This document shows, in pieces, positions 7,324-13,446 of a stretch of DNA of 17,632 nt. The notes under the pieces are model-generated. The model saw only the letters and a list, made by a program, of their open reading frames with translations, did not search any database and was not told the DNA's origin. Each line of letters starts with the position of its first letter. Position 1 is the first letter of the stretch. Origin of the DNA: a crenarchaeote SCGC AAA261-N23 (GTDB taxonomy: Archaea > Thermoproteota > Thermoprotei > Gearchaeales > Gearchaeaceae). Position numbers and translations under genes: made by a program. The DNA lies in assembly GCA_000375685.1 (NCBI GenBank), contig AQVQ01000006.1, positions 17,023 through 34,654 on the forward strand, read 5' to 3'.

Positions 7324-7999
7324 GAATCACGAGAAATTTGAAGGTGTTTTTAATGTTGAATTAGAAGACGGAAATATTGAGATTGCAACAAAGAGTCTAG
7401 CTAAAGGTATTACAGTATATGATGAAAAAATAGTGAAATTTGAAAACGAAGAGTACAGAATATGGAATCCTTATAGAAGCAAACTTGCAGCTGCGATAAA
7501 AAAGGGTCTTAAAATATTACCCATAAAAAGAGGCACCAAAGTTCTGTATTTAGGTTCAGCAACTGGAACGACTGTAAGTCATGTATCAGATATTGTTCAG
7601 AACGAAGGGGTAGTTTATTCTGTTGAATTTGCAACAAGGGTGATGAGAGAGTTTATTGAAAGATGCGCAAAACATAGAATGAATGTGATACCTATTTTGG
7701 CTGATGCAAGAAAGCCTGAAAAATATTTAAACATACTTGAACCTGTTGATGTAATATATCTTGATATTGCGCAGCCCGAACAAGCTAAAGTCTTGTTCGA
7801 TAACGCTAAACTTTATTTGAAAAAGGGAGGGATGTGTTTATTTTTCATAAAGGCTATGAGCATAGACGCTACAGCAAATCCTGAGGAAATATTTAGAAAG
7901 GAGAAATCTTTCTTAATTCAAAAGGGCTTTGAAATAGTCGAAGAAATGCGTTTAGAACCTTTTGATAAAGATCATGAAATGGTTCTATGTTCAAAATAG
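7310..7999 (+). CDS. flpA: Fibrillarin-like rRNA/tRNA 2'-O-methyltransferase
   Basis: This is the catalytic subunit of the C/D-box sRNP. It methylates ribose 2'-OH groups of rRNA and tRNA at sites chosen by guide RNAs, using SAM. The 229-residue protein begins MPTVKNHEKFEGVF, matching the usual archaeal VxxHxxFxGV start. A small N-terminal beta domain (about 1-55) precedes a Rossmann methyltransferase. That domain carries the SAM-binding YLGSATGTT (80-88), the acidic SVEF (E106), ADARKP (131-136) and the DVIYLDIAQPEQ block (147-158). An in-frame TTG at 7292 would add six residues, but the ATG gives the standard N-terminus. The gene overlaps the end of nop5 by 14 bases and ends nine bases inside the convergent RNase HII gene. 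Confidence 0.97.
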   Translation: MPTVKNHEKFEGVFNVELEDGNIEIATKSLAKGITVYDEKIVKFENEEYRIWNPYRSKLAAAIKKGLKILPIKRGTKVLYLGSATGTTVSHVSDIVQNEGVVYSVEFATRVMREFIERCAKHRMNVIPILADARKPEKYLNILEPVDVIYLDIAQPEQAKVLFDNAKLYLKKGGMCLFFIKAMSIDATANPEEIFRKEKSFLIQKGFEIVEEMRLEPFDKDHEMVLCSK

Positions 8000-8620
8000 C
8001 TTTTTATTTTTAAACTTCTTTACAGTTATCCAGCTTTTTCTCACATCATCAGAGTTTAAAATTTCGTTGTGTTTATTTATGAATTCTATCGTTATAGGAT
8101 CTCCAGGATATCCTGAACCAAAATATCCGTATTTTTTGTGTAATTCCTCTATCTCTTTATCCCTTACAACTTTCGCAATGATTGAGGCAGCTGAGACCTC
8201 TAAATATTTATAATCAGCTTTTGTTTCGCATACGATCTTAGGCTTGCTTTTAATTAGTTTTTCGATTAAATTTTTAAACTTCTCAGGATTATTGGTTGGA
8301 GAATCGATATAAACAACATCGCACTCTATTGAATCGATTATTTTGGCAATATATTTTGCTTCAAGACCGGTAATTTTAACTCCGCTCTCAATAGCTTCAT
8401 CTATTTCCTTTGGTTTAATTTTGAAGATAATGTAACTTAAGCATATCTTTAAAATTTCTTCAAATAATCTTGTTCTTGAACTCGGAGATAACAGTTTTGA
8501 GTCTTTTACTCCAATTCTTTTTAAAATAATTTTATCAGAATCCCTGAATGAAACTCCTGCTATAACCATCGGCCCTATCAAAGGCCCTCTTCCTGCTTCA
8601 TCGATTCCTAAATTTATCAC
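7991..8620 (-). CDS. rnhB: Ribonuclease HII
   Basis: RNase HII cuts the RNA strand of RNA/DNA hybrids and removes misincorporated ribonucleotides. With the GTG at 8620 as start, the protein has 209 residues and opens MINLGIDEAGRGPLIGPMVI, the classic archaeal N-terminus. The four catalytic acids then fall at D7, E8, D106 (VVYIDSP) and D136 (TKADYKYLEVSAASIIAK), very close to the family's usual spacing. GYFGSGYPGDP near 165-175 is also typical. The frame is open upstream to an ATG at 8686, but that adds 22 residues unlike the family and overlaps trm1 by 33 bases. From GTG the gap to divergent trm1 is 33 bases. Its 3' end overlaps the fibrillarin gene by nine bases, tail to tail. Confidence 0.95.
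   Translation of the reverse strand: MINLGIDEAGRGPLIGPMVIAGVSFRDSDKIILKRIGVKDSKLLSPSSRTRLFEEILKICLSYIIFKIKPKEIDEAIESGVKITGLEAKYIAKIIDSIECDVVYIDSPTNNPEKFKNLIEKLIKSKPKIVCETKADYKYLEVSAASIIAKVVRDKEIEELHKKYGYFGSGYPGDPITIEFINKHNEILNSDDVRKSWITVKKFKNKKLF
8000..8014 (+). terminator. T-rich candidate terminator after fibrillarin
   Basis: CTTTTTATTTTTAAA directly follows the fibrillarin TAG on the + strand, with two runs of five T's and no clear hairpin. This suits U-tract termination in archaea, but it also lies inside the coding 3' end of the RNase HII gene on the other strand (lysine/phenylalanine codons). Confidence 0.3.
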
Positions 8621-8653
8621 AAATATGTTTCCATGATAGGAATTAATATTTAA

Positions 8654-9754
8654 ATGATCAAAGAAGGCGAAGCAAAAATAAAACAATTTGAGAACGTCTT
8701 TTACAATCCTGAGGCTAAATTATCCAGGGATTTAGGTGTAGCTTTTGTTAAAGTAGCTTCTAAGTTGCTAAATAGGAAATTAAACATATGTGAGCCACTT
8801 TCAGCTACGGGTGTAAGAGGAATTAGATATGTGCTAGAAACGAATGGTGTTGGAAGAATTCTTCTTAACGATAAGTCTAAAATTGCTTATGAAAATATTT
8901 TAGAGAATGTAAAACTGAATAACATTGAAGAATTATGCAAAATTGAAAATCGCGATGCCGTTATTCTTTTGCATGAGTATTCCACTAAAGGTCAAAGATT
9001 TGATTTCGTTGATATCGATCCTTTTGGTTCTCCAATTAGTTTTATTCAATCAGCAGTTAATGCCATTGTGCATAAAGGCTTCCTTGCTATTAGTGCTACA
9101 GATACAGCGGCACTGTGTGGAGTAGCAAAAAGAGCCGCATTTAGGAAATATTCAGCGTTTGTTGAAAAAACTGATTTTATGCATGAAGTTGGTATAAGGA
9201 TTCTAGCTTCAGCTATAATTAGGATAGCTGCTACAGAAGAGATAGCGTTGGAACCAATATATTCTCACTCGACTAGGCACTACATGAGAATTTATTTTAG
9301 AATGTATGTAAGCAGAAGCAAATGTGATTCGATACTTTCTAATCAAGGTTTTTTGTATTATTGTAAAAGTTGTTATTGGCGAAGTTATTCACGTAACATA
9401 CAAAAAGATCTCCTTTCTTGTCCTAATTGTAAGAATGAAACAATAATAATTGGTCCAATATGGTTAGGAATCATAGTTAATAGAAGCATTGCTGAACTTA
9501 TGGTTCTTAATTCGAGCAATTCATCTCTAACATTGGCTAAGACATTGCTCAATGAAGCTGAAATGCCACCTTTTTATTATGAGTTGGATAAACTTTGCAG
9601 CAAGCTTAAAATTTCAGAACCACCGCTGGATAAAGTTATAAATGAATTGAGAAATGCAGGTTTATTAGCTTGCAGAACACACTTTTCAAAGAAAGGGATT
9701 AAGACCAATGCAGACATATTCACAATGAATAAAATCTTGATGAAATTTAATTAA
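8654..9754 (+). CDS. trm1: tRNA (guanine26-N2)-dimethyltransferase Trm1
   Basis: Trm1 methylates N2 of G26 in the tRNA core, to m2G or m2,2G, using SAM. The 366-residue protein has the archaeal Trm1 architecture. It opens with IKEGEAKI and FYNPEAKLSRDLG, then the SAM-binding NICEPLSATGVRGIRY (44-59). The catalytic DIDPFGSP follows at 120-127, then ISATDTAALCG (146-156) and the tRNA-binding YSHSTRHYMRIY (203-214). A zinc knuckle has cysteines at 237, 240, 256 and 259. A winged-helix-like C-terminal segment (about 290-366) is present. Length matches archaeal relatives at about 370-390. The tRNA-Cys encoded 108 bases downstream carries G at position 26 and could be a substrate. Divergent from rnhB across a 33-base spacer. 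Confidence 0.96.
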   Translation: MIKEGEAKIKQFENVFYNPEAKLSRDLGVAFVKVASKLLNRKLNICEPLSATGVRGIRYVLETNGVGRILLNDKSKIAYENILENVKLNNIEELCKIENRDAVILLHEYSTKGQRFDFVDIDPFGSPISFIQSAVNAIVHKGFLAISATDTAALCGVAKRAAFRKYSAFVEKTDFMHEVGIRILASAIIRIAATEEIALEPIYSHSTRHYMRIYFRMYVSRSKCDSILSNQGFLYYCKSCYWRSYSRNIQKDLLSCPNCKNETIIIGPIWLGIIVNRSIAELMVLNSSNSSLTLAKTLLNEAEMPPFYYELDKLCSKLKISEPPLDKVINELRNAGLLACRTHFSKKGIKTNADIFTMNKILMKFN

Positions 9755-9802
9755 AACAAGATAATTCTTAACCATTCAAGGTTAGAGATTATTTGTGCTA
9801 AA

Positions 9803-9830
9803 AAATCTTGTTATTCTACAAGCAAGATTT
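9803..9830. repeat. 8-bp inverted repeat between trm1 and tRNA-Cys
   Basis: AAATCTTG at 9803-9810 is complementary to CAAGATTT at 9823-9830 with a 12-base spacer. The spacer also holds a shorter alternative partner (CAAG at 9819-9822). It could fold in the 3' end of the trm1 transcript. The 108-base spacer between trm1 and the tRNA contains no gene. Confidence 0.4.
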
Positions 9831-9834
9831 AATA

Positions 9835-9842
9835 TTTTAAAT
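9835..9842 (+). promoter_or_regulatory. TATA box for tRNA-Cys
   Basis: TTTTAAAT is centred about 25 bases before the first base of the mature tRNA (9863), the spacing expected for an archaeal tRNA promoter with almost no 5' leader. Confidence 0.5.
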
Positions 9843-9843
9843 C

Positions 9844-9862
9844 GTTCAATAATATATTGAAC
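9844..9862. repeat. 8-bp inverted repeat abutting the tRNA-Cys 5' end
   Basis: GTTCAATA (9844-9851) and TATTGAAC (9855-9862) are perfect reverse complements around a three-base centre. The right arm ends at the base just before the tRNA. It lies between the TATA box and the tRNA, where a regulator could block initiation. If the start site is further upstream, it could instead form a leader hairpin. Confidence 0.45.
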
Positions 9863-9934
9863 GCCGGGATGGCAGAGTGGTCATGCGGCGGCCTGCAGAG
9901 CCGTTTTACGGGGGTTCGAATCCCTCTCCCGGCT
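9863..9934 (+). tRNA. tRNA-Cys (anticodon GCA)
   Basis: The 72 bases fold as a cloverleaf. The acceptor stem is GCCGGGA (9863-9869) with TCCCGGC (9927-9933). A D arm with a three-pair stem (GCA/TGC) and GG in the loop lies at 9872-9886. The anticodon stem GCGGC/GCCGT holds the loop CTGCAGA, giving anticodon GCA at 9895-9897. The T arm has the loop TTCGAAT at 9915-9921. The discriminator is T (U73) at 9934, which is characteristic of tRNA-Cys. CCA is not encoded and there is no intron. Position 26 is G (9887), the site modified by Trm1, whose gene lies just upstream. Confidence 0.95.
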
Positions 9935-10554
9935 TAAGGATTTCTAATTGAAAAACCAATAATGCATAATGAAATTTTATGATTTAATAGCTATAGGAAC
10001 AGGTTCTGCAATGACCATAGTCGAGGTTTTCCTTAATAAAAATCCAAATGAAAAGTTGCAGTAATAGATAAGGATAAACCTGGAGGGGTATGTTTAACTA
10101 GGGGATGTATTCCTTCAAAATTGCTTCTATATCCTGCTGAACTACTTAGTTTAATTAATAAAGTGAATGAGTTTGGAATTGATGTTAAGATAAAGAGAAT
10201 TGATTTTAGTTTCATAATGGAAAGAATGAGAAATATAATCAACAGAGAAATTGAGCAGATAAAAAGGACTCTAAAATAATCTCCTAACATTGATTGTTAT
10301 CAGGAAACTGCTAGTTTTGAATCTCCCTATACATTGAGAGTTGGCAATGAATTAATAAGAGCCAATTTTATAGTACTAGGAATAGATTCAAAGCCTTATA
10401 TACCGAAGATAGAAAACATTGAAGAAGTAGGTTATTTGACTAGTGATACTTTATTGGAACTTAAAGAAAAACCAAATAGTATTTGTATCATTGGAGGAGG
10501 TTATATTGCTACTGAATATGGCCACTTTTTAGCTTCAATGGGATATGATCTGAC

Positions 10555-10860
10555 TTCCTCCACGCATTGAAAAGGTCGAGGGTTAACTTTCCAAAGCGTT
10601 TCATCGTTCCCACTACCGATTCATAGCTACATCTCTCATTTGGTGGGCAGTAAGGTGGCACAGAGAACCACCCCATATATTTTCTCAGAATCCCAAATAA
10701 AATGGAGATCCTCATTGAAAAATAAAATAAAAGGCATGTTGTATGCTAAATGCTCCTCCTAAGTCCCATTAAGCCATCTATCGAGCTTAGGAGGAACGTT
10801 GCTGAATTTCCTAAAAGAAATTTATAAAATAACTATTTAAATCTATTCATTCCAGCCATA
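10555..10860. mobile_element. Foreign insert replacing the middle of the reductase gene; possible IS-element end
   Basis: Homology to the reductase stops after MGYD at about 10550 and resumes near 10861-10890. The first 120 bases or so (10561-10680) are about 47% G+C by count, clearly above the neighbouring genes. The minus strand of 10550-10715 is open and reads KRFGKLTLDLFNAWRKSD near the boundary. Its DNA reads GCGTGGAGGAAGTCAG, which reminds me of right ends of archaeal IS200/IS605 (tnpB) elements. That is recollection, not a search. No transposase gene, target duplication or matching terminal repeats are visible, and the far side lacks the reductase codons expected if the insertion were clean. 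So a deletion accompanied or followed it. No real gene is supported in this stretch. Confidence 0.4.
10754..10795. repeat. 10-bp inverted repeat inside the insert
   Basis: TCCTCCTAAG (10754-10763) pairs perfectly with CTTAGGAGGA (10786-10795) across a 22-base loop. It is the strongest hairpin in the window outside the tRNA and lies within the segment foreign to the reductase gene. It could be an IS subterminal hairpin, an unrelated transcript structure, or an element end. Confidence 0.55.
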
Positions 10861-11439
10861 AAGGGCGAGGCTTTCAATTGTGTAAATGAATATTTGGAAA
10901 CAAGCCAACCCAATGTTTGGGCATTAGGAGATGCTGATGGAAAATTTATGTATAAACATGTAGCAAATTATGAGGCTGAAATTGTATACTATAATGCTGT
11001 TGAAGGGAAAAAAATTAAAGTGGATTATCATGCAATACCACATGCAGTTTTCACATATCCTGAGATAGCAAGTGTAGGGTTAAAAGAAAAAGAGGCTCTT
11101 GAAAAATTTCAAAGAGATGAACTAGCAATAGGCTTCTATAAATACGAAGATACAGCAAAGGGAGAAGCTATGAATGCAAAAAATTATTTTGTTAAAGTAA
11201 TTAGTCAATTTAAGAACAAATCAAATTTTAGGAGCTCATATTATAGGCCCTTATGCCTCCGTCCTAATTCAAGAAATTATCAATCTGATGTATGTAGAAA
11301 GAAGAAGCTTAAATTATATGTTAAGTTCCATGCGTATTCATCCCTCATTATCTGAAGTTGTTCATCGTGCTTTCTTCAATTTGATGACAGTGGATGATTA
11401 TCATCATTTCCTAAGGCATTTTTATGAAGATTTAAAGGA

Positions 11440-12942
11440 TTAGCCATACGTTGGATCGAATTCTTTTATTATAATTGGTATCTCTTTTATTAGATCACTT
11501 GAGTTTATTTGGTTTCCATATTTTTCTACAGCCTTTCTTCCAGCAATGCCGTTTATATATGCTGCGGCTAATACTGACTCATAAACTTTTTTCGTCCTTG
11601 CAATCAGTCCTGCACAGAGACCTGTCAAAACGTCTCCAGTTCCTCCAACTGTCATTGCCTGAATTCCAGTTCTGTTCAATTTGAACCTTCTGCCATCGCT
11701 TATTATATCAATATGTCCTTTCAATAAGATGATTACATTGAGTTTTTCAGCATTTTCTTTAACTTGATTTATCCTTTCTTCCAAATTTGTTAGAGGGGCA
11801 GGTTCAACGCCTGTTAATATTTTAAATTCTCCTGCATGAGGTGTATAAACACATGTAATTCCTTCTTTCCTTTCTTTTGCTATGTTTGTTTTAAGCGCAT
11901 CAGCATCCACCACAAGCATCTTTTTATATTTTTTTGCAATGTCGAAAACCGTTTTTATACCCTCCTCCACATTTTGTCCCAATCCTGGCCCAATGGCGAT
12001 GCAATCCGCTTTTTTAATAAATCTTTCATATTCTAAAATAGCATTCGGTTCCAAGCTATCTCCTTCGTAAGGTAAAACTATTAAATCAGGTGTATAAGAT
12101 CTAATTGAAGGAGCTATCGAATTTGGTACCATTAAAAAAACTAAATCAACTCCACTTCTCAATGCAGCTAAAGAAGTAAATAAAGGAGCACCATGGTAAA
12201 TTTTAGACCCTCCTATTACTAAAACAGTACCATTATCTCCCTTTTTGGAAAAAGGATCTCTAGGACTTAACAAGTATTTTACGTTTCCTCTTCCAACGTA
12301 AGTTTCAGCTTCAGGTGGTATTCCTATATTAGCTTCTATGATTTCAGCATTAAAGGGTAATTTTTCTAATCCTTTTTTAGCTCTATGCATTGTTATAATA
12401 ACATCCGGTTTTGCATAGATAGAGCCATGTTTGCCTGTTGTTGGATCTATTCCAGTTGGTATGTCAATCGAAATCTTAAGACATTTAGCTTCATTGAAAA
12501 ATCCAACAAGCCTTGCAATTTCGCCTTTAAGCTCTCCCCTTATTCCGGTTCCTATTAGAGCATCTATTACTACATTCGATTCTTCTAATTCCTTTAATAT
12601 TTCACCATCGCTTAGATCCCTTGAATTTAAAATCTCTATATTTAAATTGAGATTTTTTAGAATATTGAAATTAACAGAAGCTTCAAATGCCTTTATGTTT
12701 TCTTCTTTATCTGAAAGGATTACTTTTATTTTATAGCCAAAATAGGCTAGCTGTCTGCTTGTAGCAAAACCATCTCCTGCTTTATTTCCAGTTCCTGCAA
12801 AAACTAAGACTTTTCCTACTTTACTCCTGTTTTTTATAAAGTTTGAAATATTAGAAGCAGCATTTTCCATCATCATTAATCTGCTAATTCCAAGTTCAAC
12901 AGCATTCTCCTCTATAGCTAATATTTCCTCAAGTGTTAACAT
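11440..12942 (-). CDS. nnr: Bifunctional NAD(P)HX repair enzyme (epimerase + ADP/ATP-dependent dehydratase)
   Basis: The enzyme repairs hydrated NADH and NADPH. The N-terminal YjeF_N domain interconverts R and S epimers of NAD(P)HX, and the C-terminal ribokinase-like domain dehydrates the S form using a nucleotide. In the 500-residue protein the epimerase domain spans about 1-215, with MMMENAA (23-29), GTGNKAGDG (50-58), ALIGTGIRGE (128-137) and SIDIPTGID (158-166). The dehydratase spans about 225-495, with GTVLVIGGS (238-246), AIGPGLG (316-322), VVDADAL (344-350), TPHAGEF (367-373) and the catalytic GGTGDVLTG (433-441). Fusion of the two is common in archaea and bacteria. The ATG at 12942 gives a normal N-terminus and the upstream sequence has a T/A-rich box about 27 bases away. 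Its stop abuts the end of the reductase pseudogene. Confidence 0.96.
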   Translation of the reverse strand: MLTLEEILAIEENAVELGISRLMMMENAASNISNFIKNRSKVGKVLVFAGTGNKAGDGFATSRQLAYFGYKIKVILSDKEENIKAFEASVNFNILKNLNLNIEILNSRDLSDGEILKELEESNVVIDALIGTGIRGELKGEIARLVGFFNEAKCLKISIDIPTGIDPTTGKHGSIYAKPDVIITMHRAKKGLEKLPFNAEIIEANIGIPPEAETYVGRGNVKYLLSPRDPFSKKGDNGTVLVIGGSKIYHGAPLFTSLAALRSGVDLVFLMVPNSIAPSIRSYTPDLIVLPYEGDSLEPNAILEYERFIKKADCIAIGPGLGQNVEEGIKTVFDIAKKYKKMLVVDADALKTNIAKERKEGITCVYTPHAGEFKILTGVEPAPLTNLEERINQVKENAEKLNVIILLKGHIDIISDGRRFKLNRTGIQAMTVGGTGDVLTGLCAGLIARTKKVYESVLAAAYINGIAGRKAVEKYGNQINSSDLIKEIPIIIKEFDPTYG

Positions 12943-12979
12943 ATTAAAAAAATAAGAAATGTTTTTTAAAAAGTAAATA

Positions 12980-12987
12980 TTTATATT
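12980..12987 (+). promoter_or_regulatory. TATA box for the Cren7-like gene
   Basis: TTTATATT is centred about 25-26 bases before the ATG at 13009, fitting a leaderless transcript. The 66-base spacer to the divergent nnr gene contains only promoter-like A/T-rich sequence. Confidence 0.45.
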
Positions 12988-13008
12988 CCTTTAATTTTCA
13001 AAATTTTT

Positions 13009-13158
13009 ATGGTTAACTGTCCAAAATGTGGTGCAGAAGTGGATAGGCCTCAGAAAACTTGGGTGCTTGCCCCAAAGGGGAAAAAATCTCAAACAATTGG
13101 TTTGTATAGATGCAGTAAATGCGGTACCTATTTTAGAAAGGCTGTTAAAGTTGGTTAG
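13009..13158 (+). CDS. Small zinc-ribbon protein with a Cren7-like core
   Basis: The ATG at 13009 opens a 49-codon gene ending in TAG at 13156-13158. The product has two CxxC pairs, CPKC at 4-7 and CSKC at 35-38, as in a zinc ribbon, and is strongly basic. Between them lies WVLAPKGKK (18-26), then IGLY (30-33), then YFR (41-43). Laid without gaps against S. solfataricus Cren7 as I remember it, W18, L20, A21, P22, K23, G24, I30, G31, L32, Y41, F42 and R43 match Cren7 W26, L28, A29, P30, K31, G32, I38, G39, L40, Y49, F50 and R51. Both CxxC pairs fall on Cren7 turns. Cren7 is a chromatin protein that bends DNA, with W26 and L28 at the DNA surface. DNA or nucleic-acid binding is therefore inferred, not shown. 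It is preceded by its own TATA box and followed 57 bases later by the atp operon. Confidence 0.85.
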   Translation: MVNCPKCGAEVDRPQKTWVLAPKGKKSQTIGLYRCSKCGTYFRKAVKVG

Positions 13159-13175
13159 GATAATTTTGGAATAAA

Positions 13176-13183
13176 TTTAAATA
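13176..13183 (+). promoter_or_regulatory. Candidate promoter of the A-ATPase operon
   Basis: TTTAAATA is centred about 36 bases before the atpK ATG, predicting a start near 13205 and a leader of about ten bases. A second TTTATATT at 13193-13200 is too close to the ATG to serve a normal leader. The assignment is tentative. Confidence 0.35.
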
Positions 13184-13215
13184 TACACTAACTTTATATT
13201 TTATAAGTTGAGACA

Positions 13216-13437
13216 ATGCCCGTTGATCCTTTAATAGCGATAGCAGCTGCAATAGTAATGGCAGGAGGTCTAATAGGAACTGGAATTGCGCAACAGGGTA
13301 TAGGAGCAGCAGGTATGGGTATAATTGCTGAAAAACCTGAAAAATTCGGTCAAGTTTTATTCTTCTTTGTAATTCCAGAAACACTTTGGATAATAGGTTT
13401 CGTCCTTGGTATAATACTGTTGTTGCAGATATTCTAA
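13216..13437 (+). CDS. atpK: A-type ATP synthase subunit K (proteolipid, c-ring)
   Basis: This subunit forms the rotating membrane ring that carries ions across the membrane. The 73-residue product is a two-helix hairpin. Helix 1 (about 6-38) is rich in Gly and Ala, with GLIGTGIAQQGIGAAGMG. A polar loop AEKPEKFG follows, then helix 2 (about 46-72), which carries the ion-binding carboxylate E55 in IPETLWIIGF. Single-hairpin size is typical, unlike the fused forms of some archaea. Glutamines at 26-27 in helix 1 and Thr after E55 resemble part of a sodium-binding set, but the tyrosine usually found five residues after the Glu is Ile here. The coupling ion is therefore open. It is the first gene of the operon. 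Subunit I, often placed just upstream, is absent from this window. Confidence 0.94.
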   Translation: MPVDPLIAIAAAIVMAGGLIGTGIAQQGIGAAGMGIIAEKPEKFGQVLFFFVIPETLWIIGFVLGIILLLQIF

Positions 13438-13446
13438 ATTTTTTCA

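Larger units (their letters stand above)
9969..11443 (+). pseudogene. Decayed FAD-dependent disulfide oxidoreductase (dihydrolipoamide dehydrogenase / mercuric reductase type)
   Basis: Pieces of one class-I pyridine nucleotide-disulfide reductase remain in order. From ATG 9969 come MKFYDLIAIGTGSA (FAD-binding GxGxxx) and a redox pair GGVCLTRGCIPSKLL (CxxxxC). Then come IVLGIDSKPYIP, the second Rossmann motif IIGGGYIATEYG, WALGDADGKFMYKHVA (second FAD motif), the interface segment HAVFTYPEIASVG, and RIHPSLSEVVHRAFF (HxxxxE catalytic pair). The gene is broken by a one-base deletion near 10055 (in an A-run before GTTGCAGTA), an in-frame TAA at 10277-10279, and a one-base insertion near 11215-11222. 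In addition, the centre (rest of the NAD domain, perhaps 60-110 codons) is replaced by unrelated sequence at about 10555-10860. It cannot encode a working enzyme. The final TAG overlaps the stop region of the convergent nnr gene. Original substrate unknown. Confidence 0.9.

Noticed and set aside
8621..8686. Longer RNase HII reading from an ATG at 8686
   Set aside because: The added 22 residues do not resemble the family and overlap the trm1 coding start; the GTG at 8620 puts the catalytic acids at the expected positions.
10509..10715. 68-codon minus-strand open frame as a real gene
   Set aside because: It spans the junction between the insert and antisense reductase sequence and has no promoter or recognisable domain; treated as part of the insert remnant.
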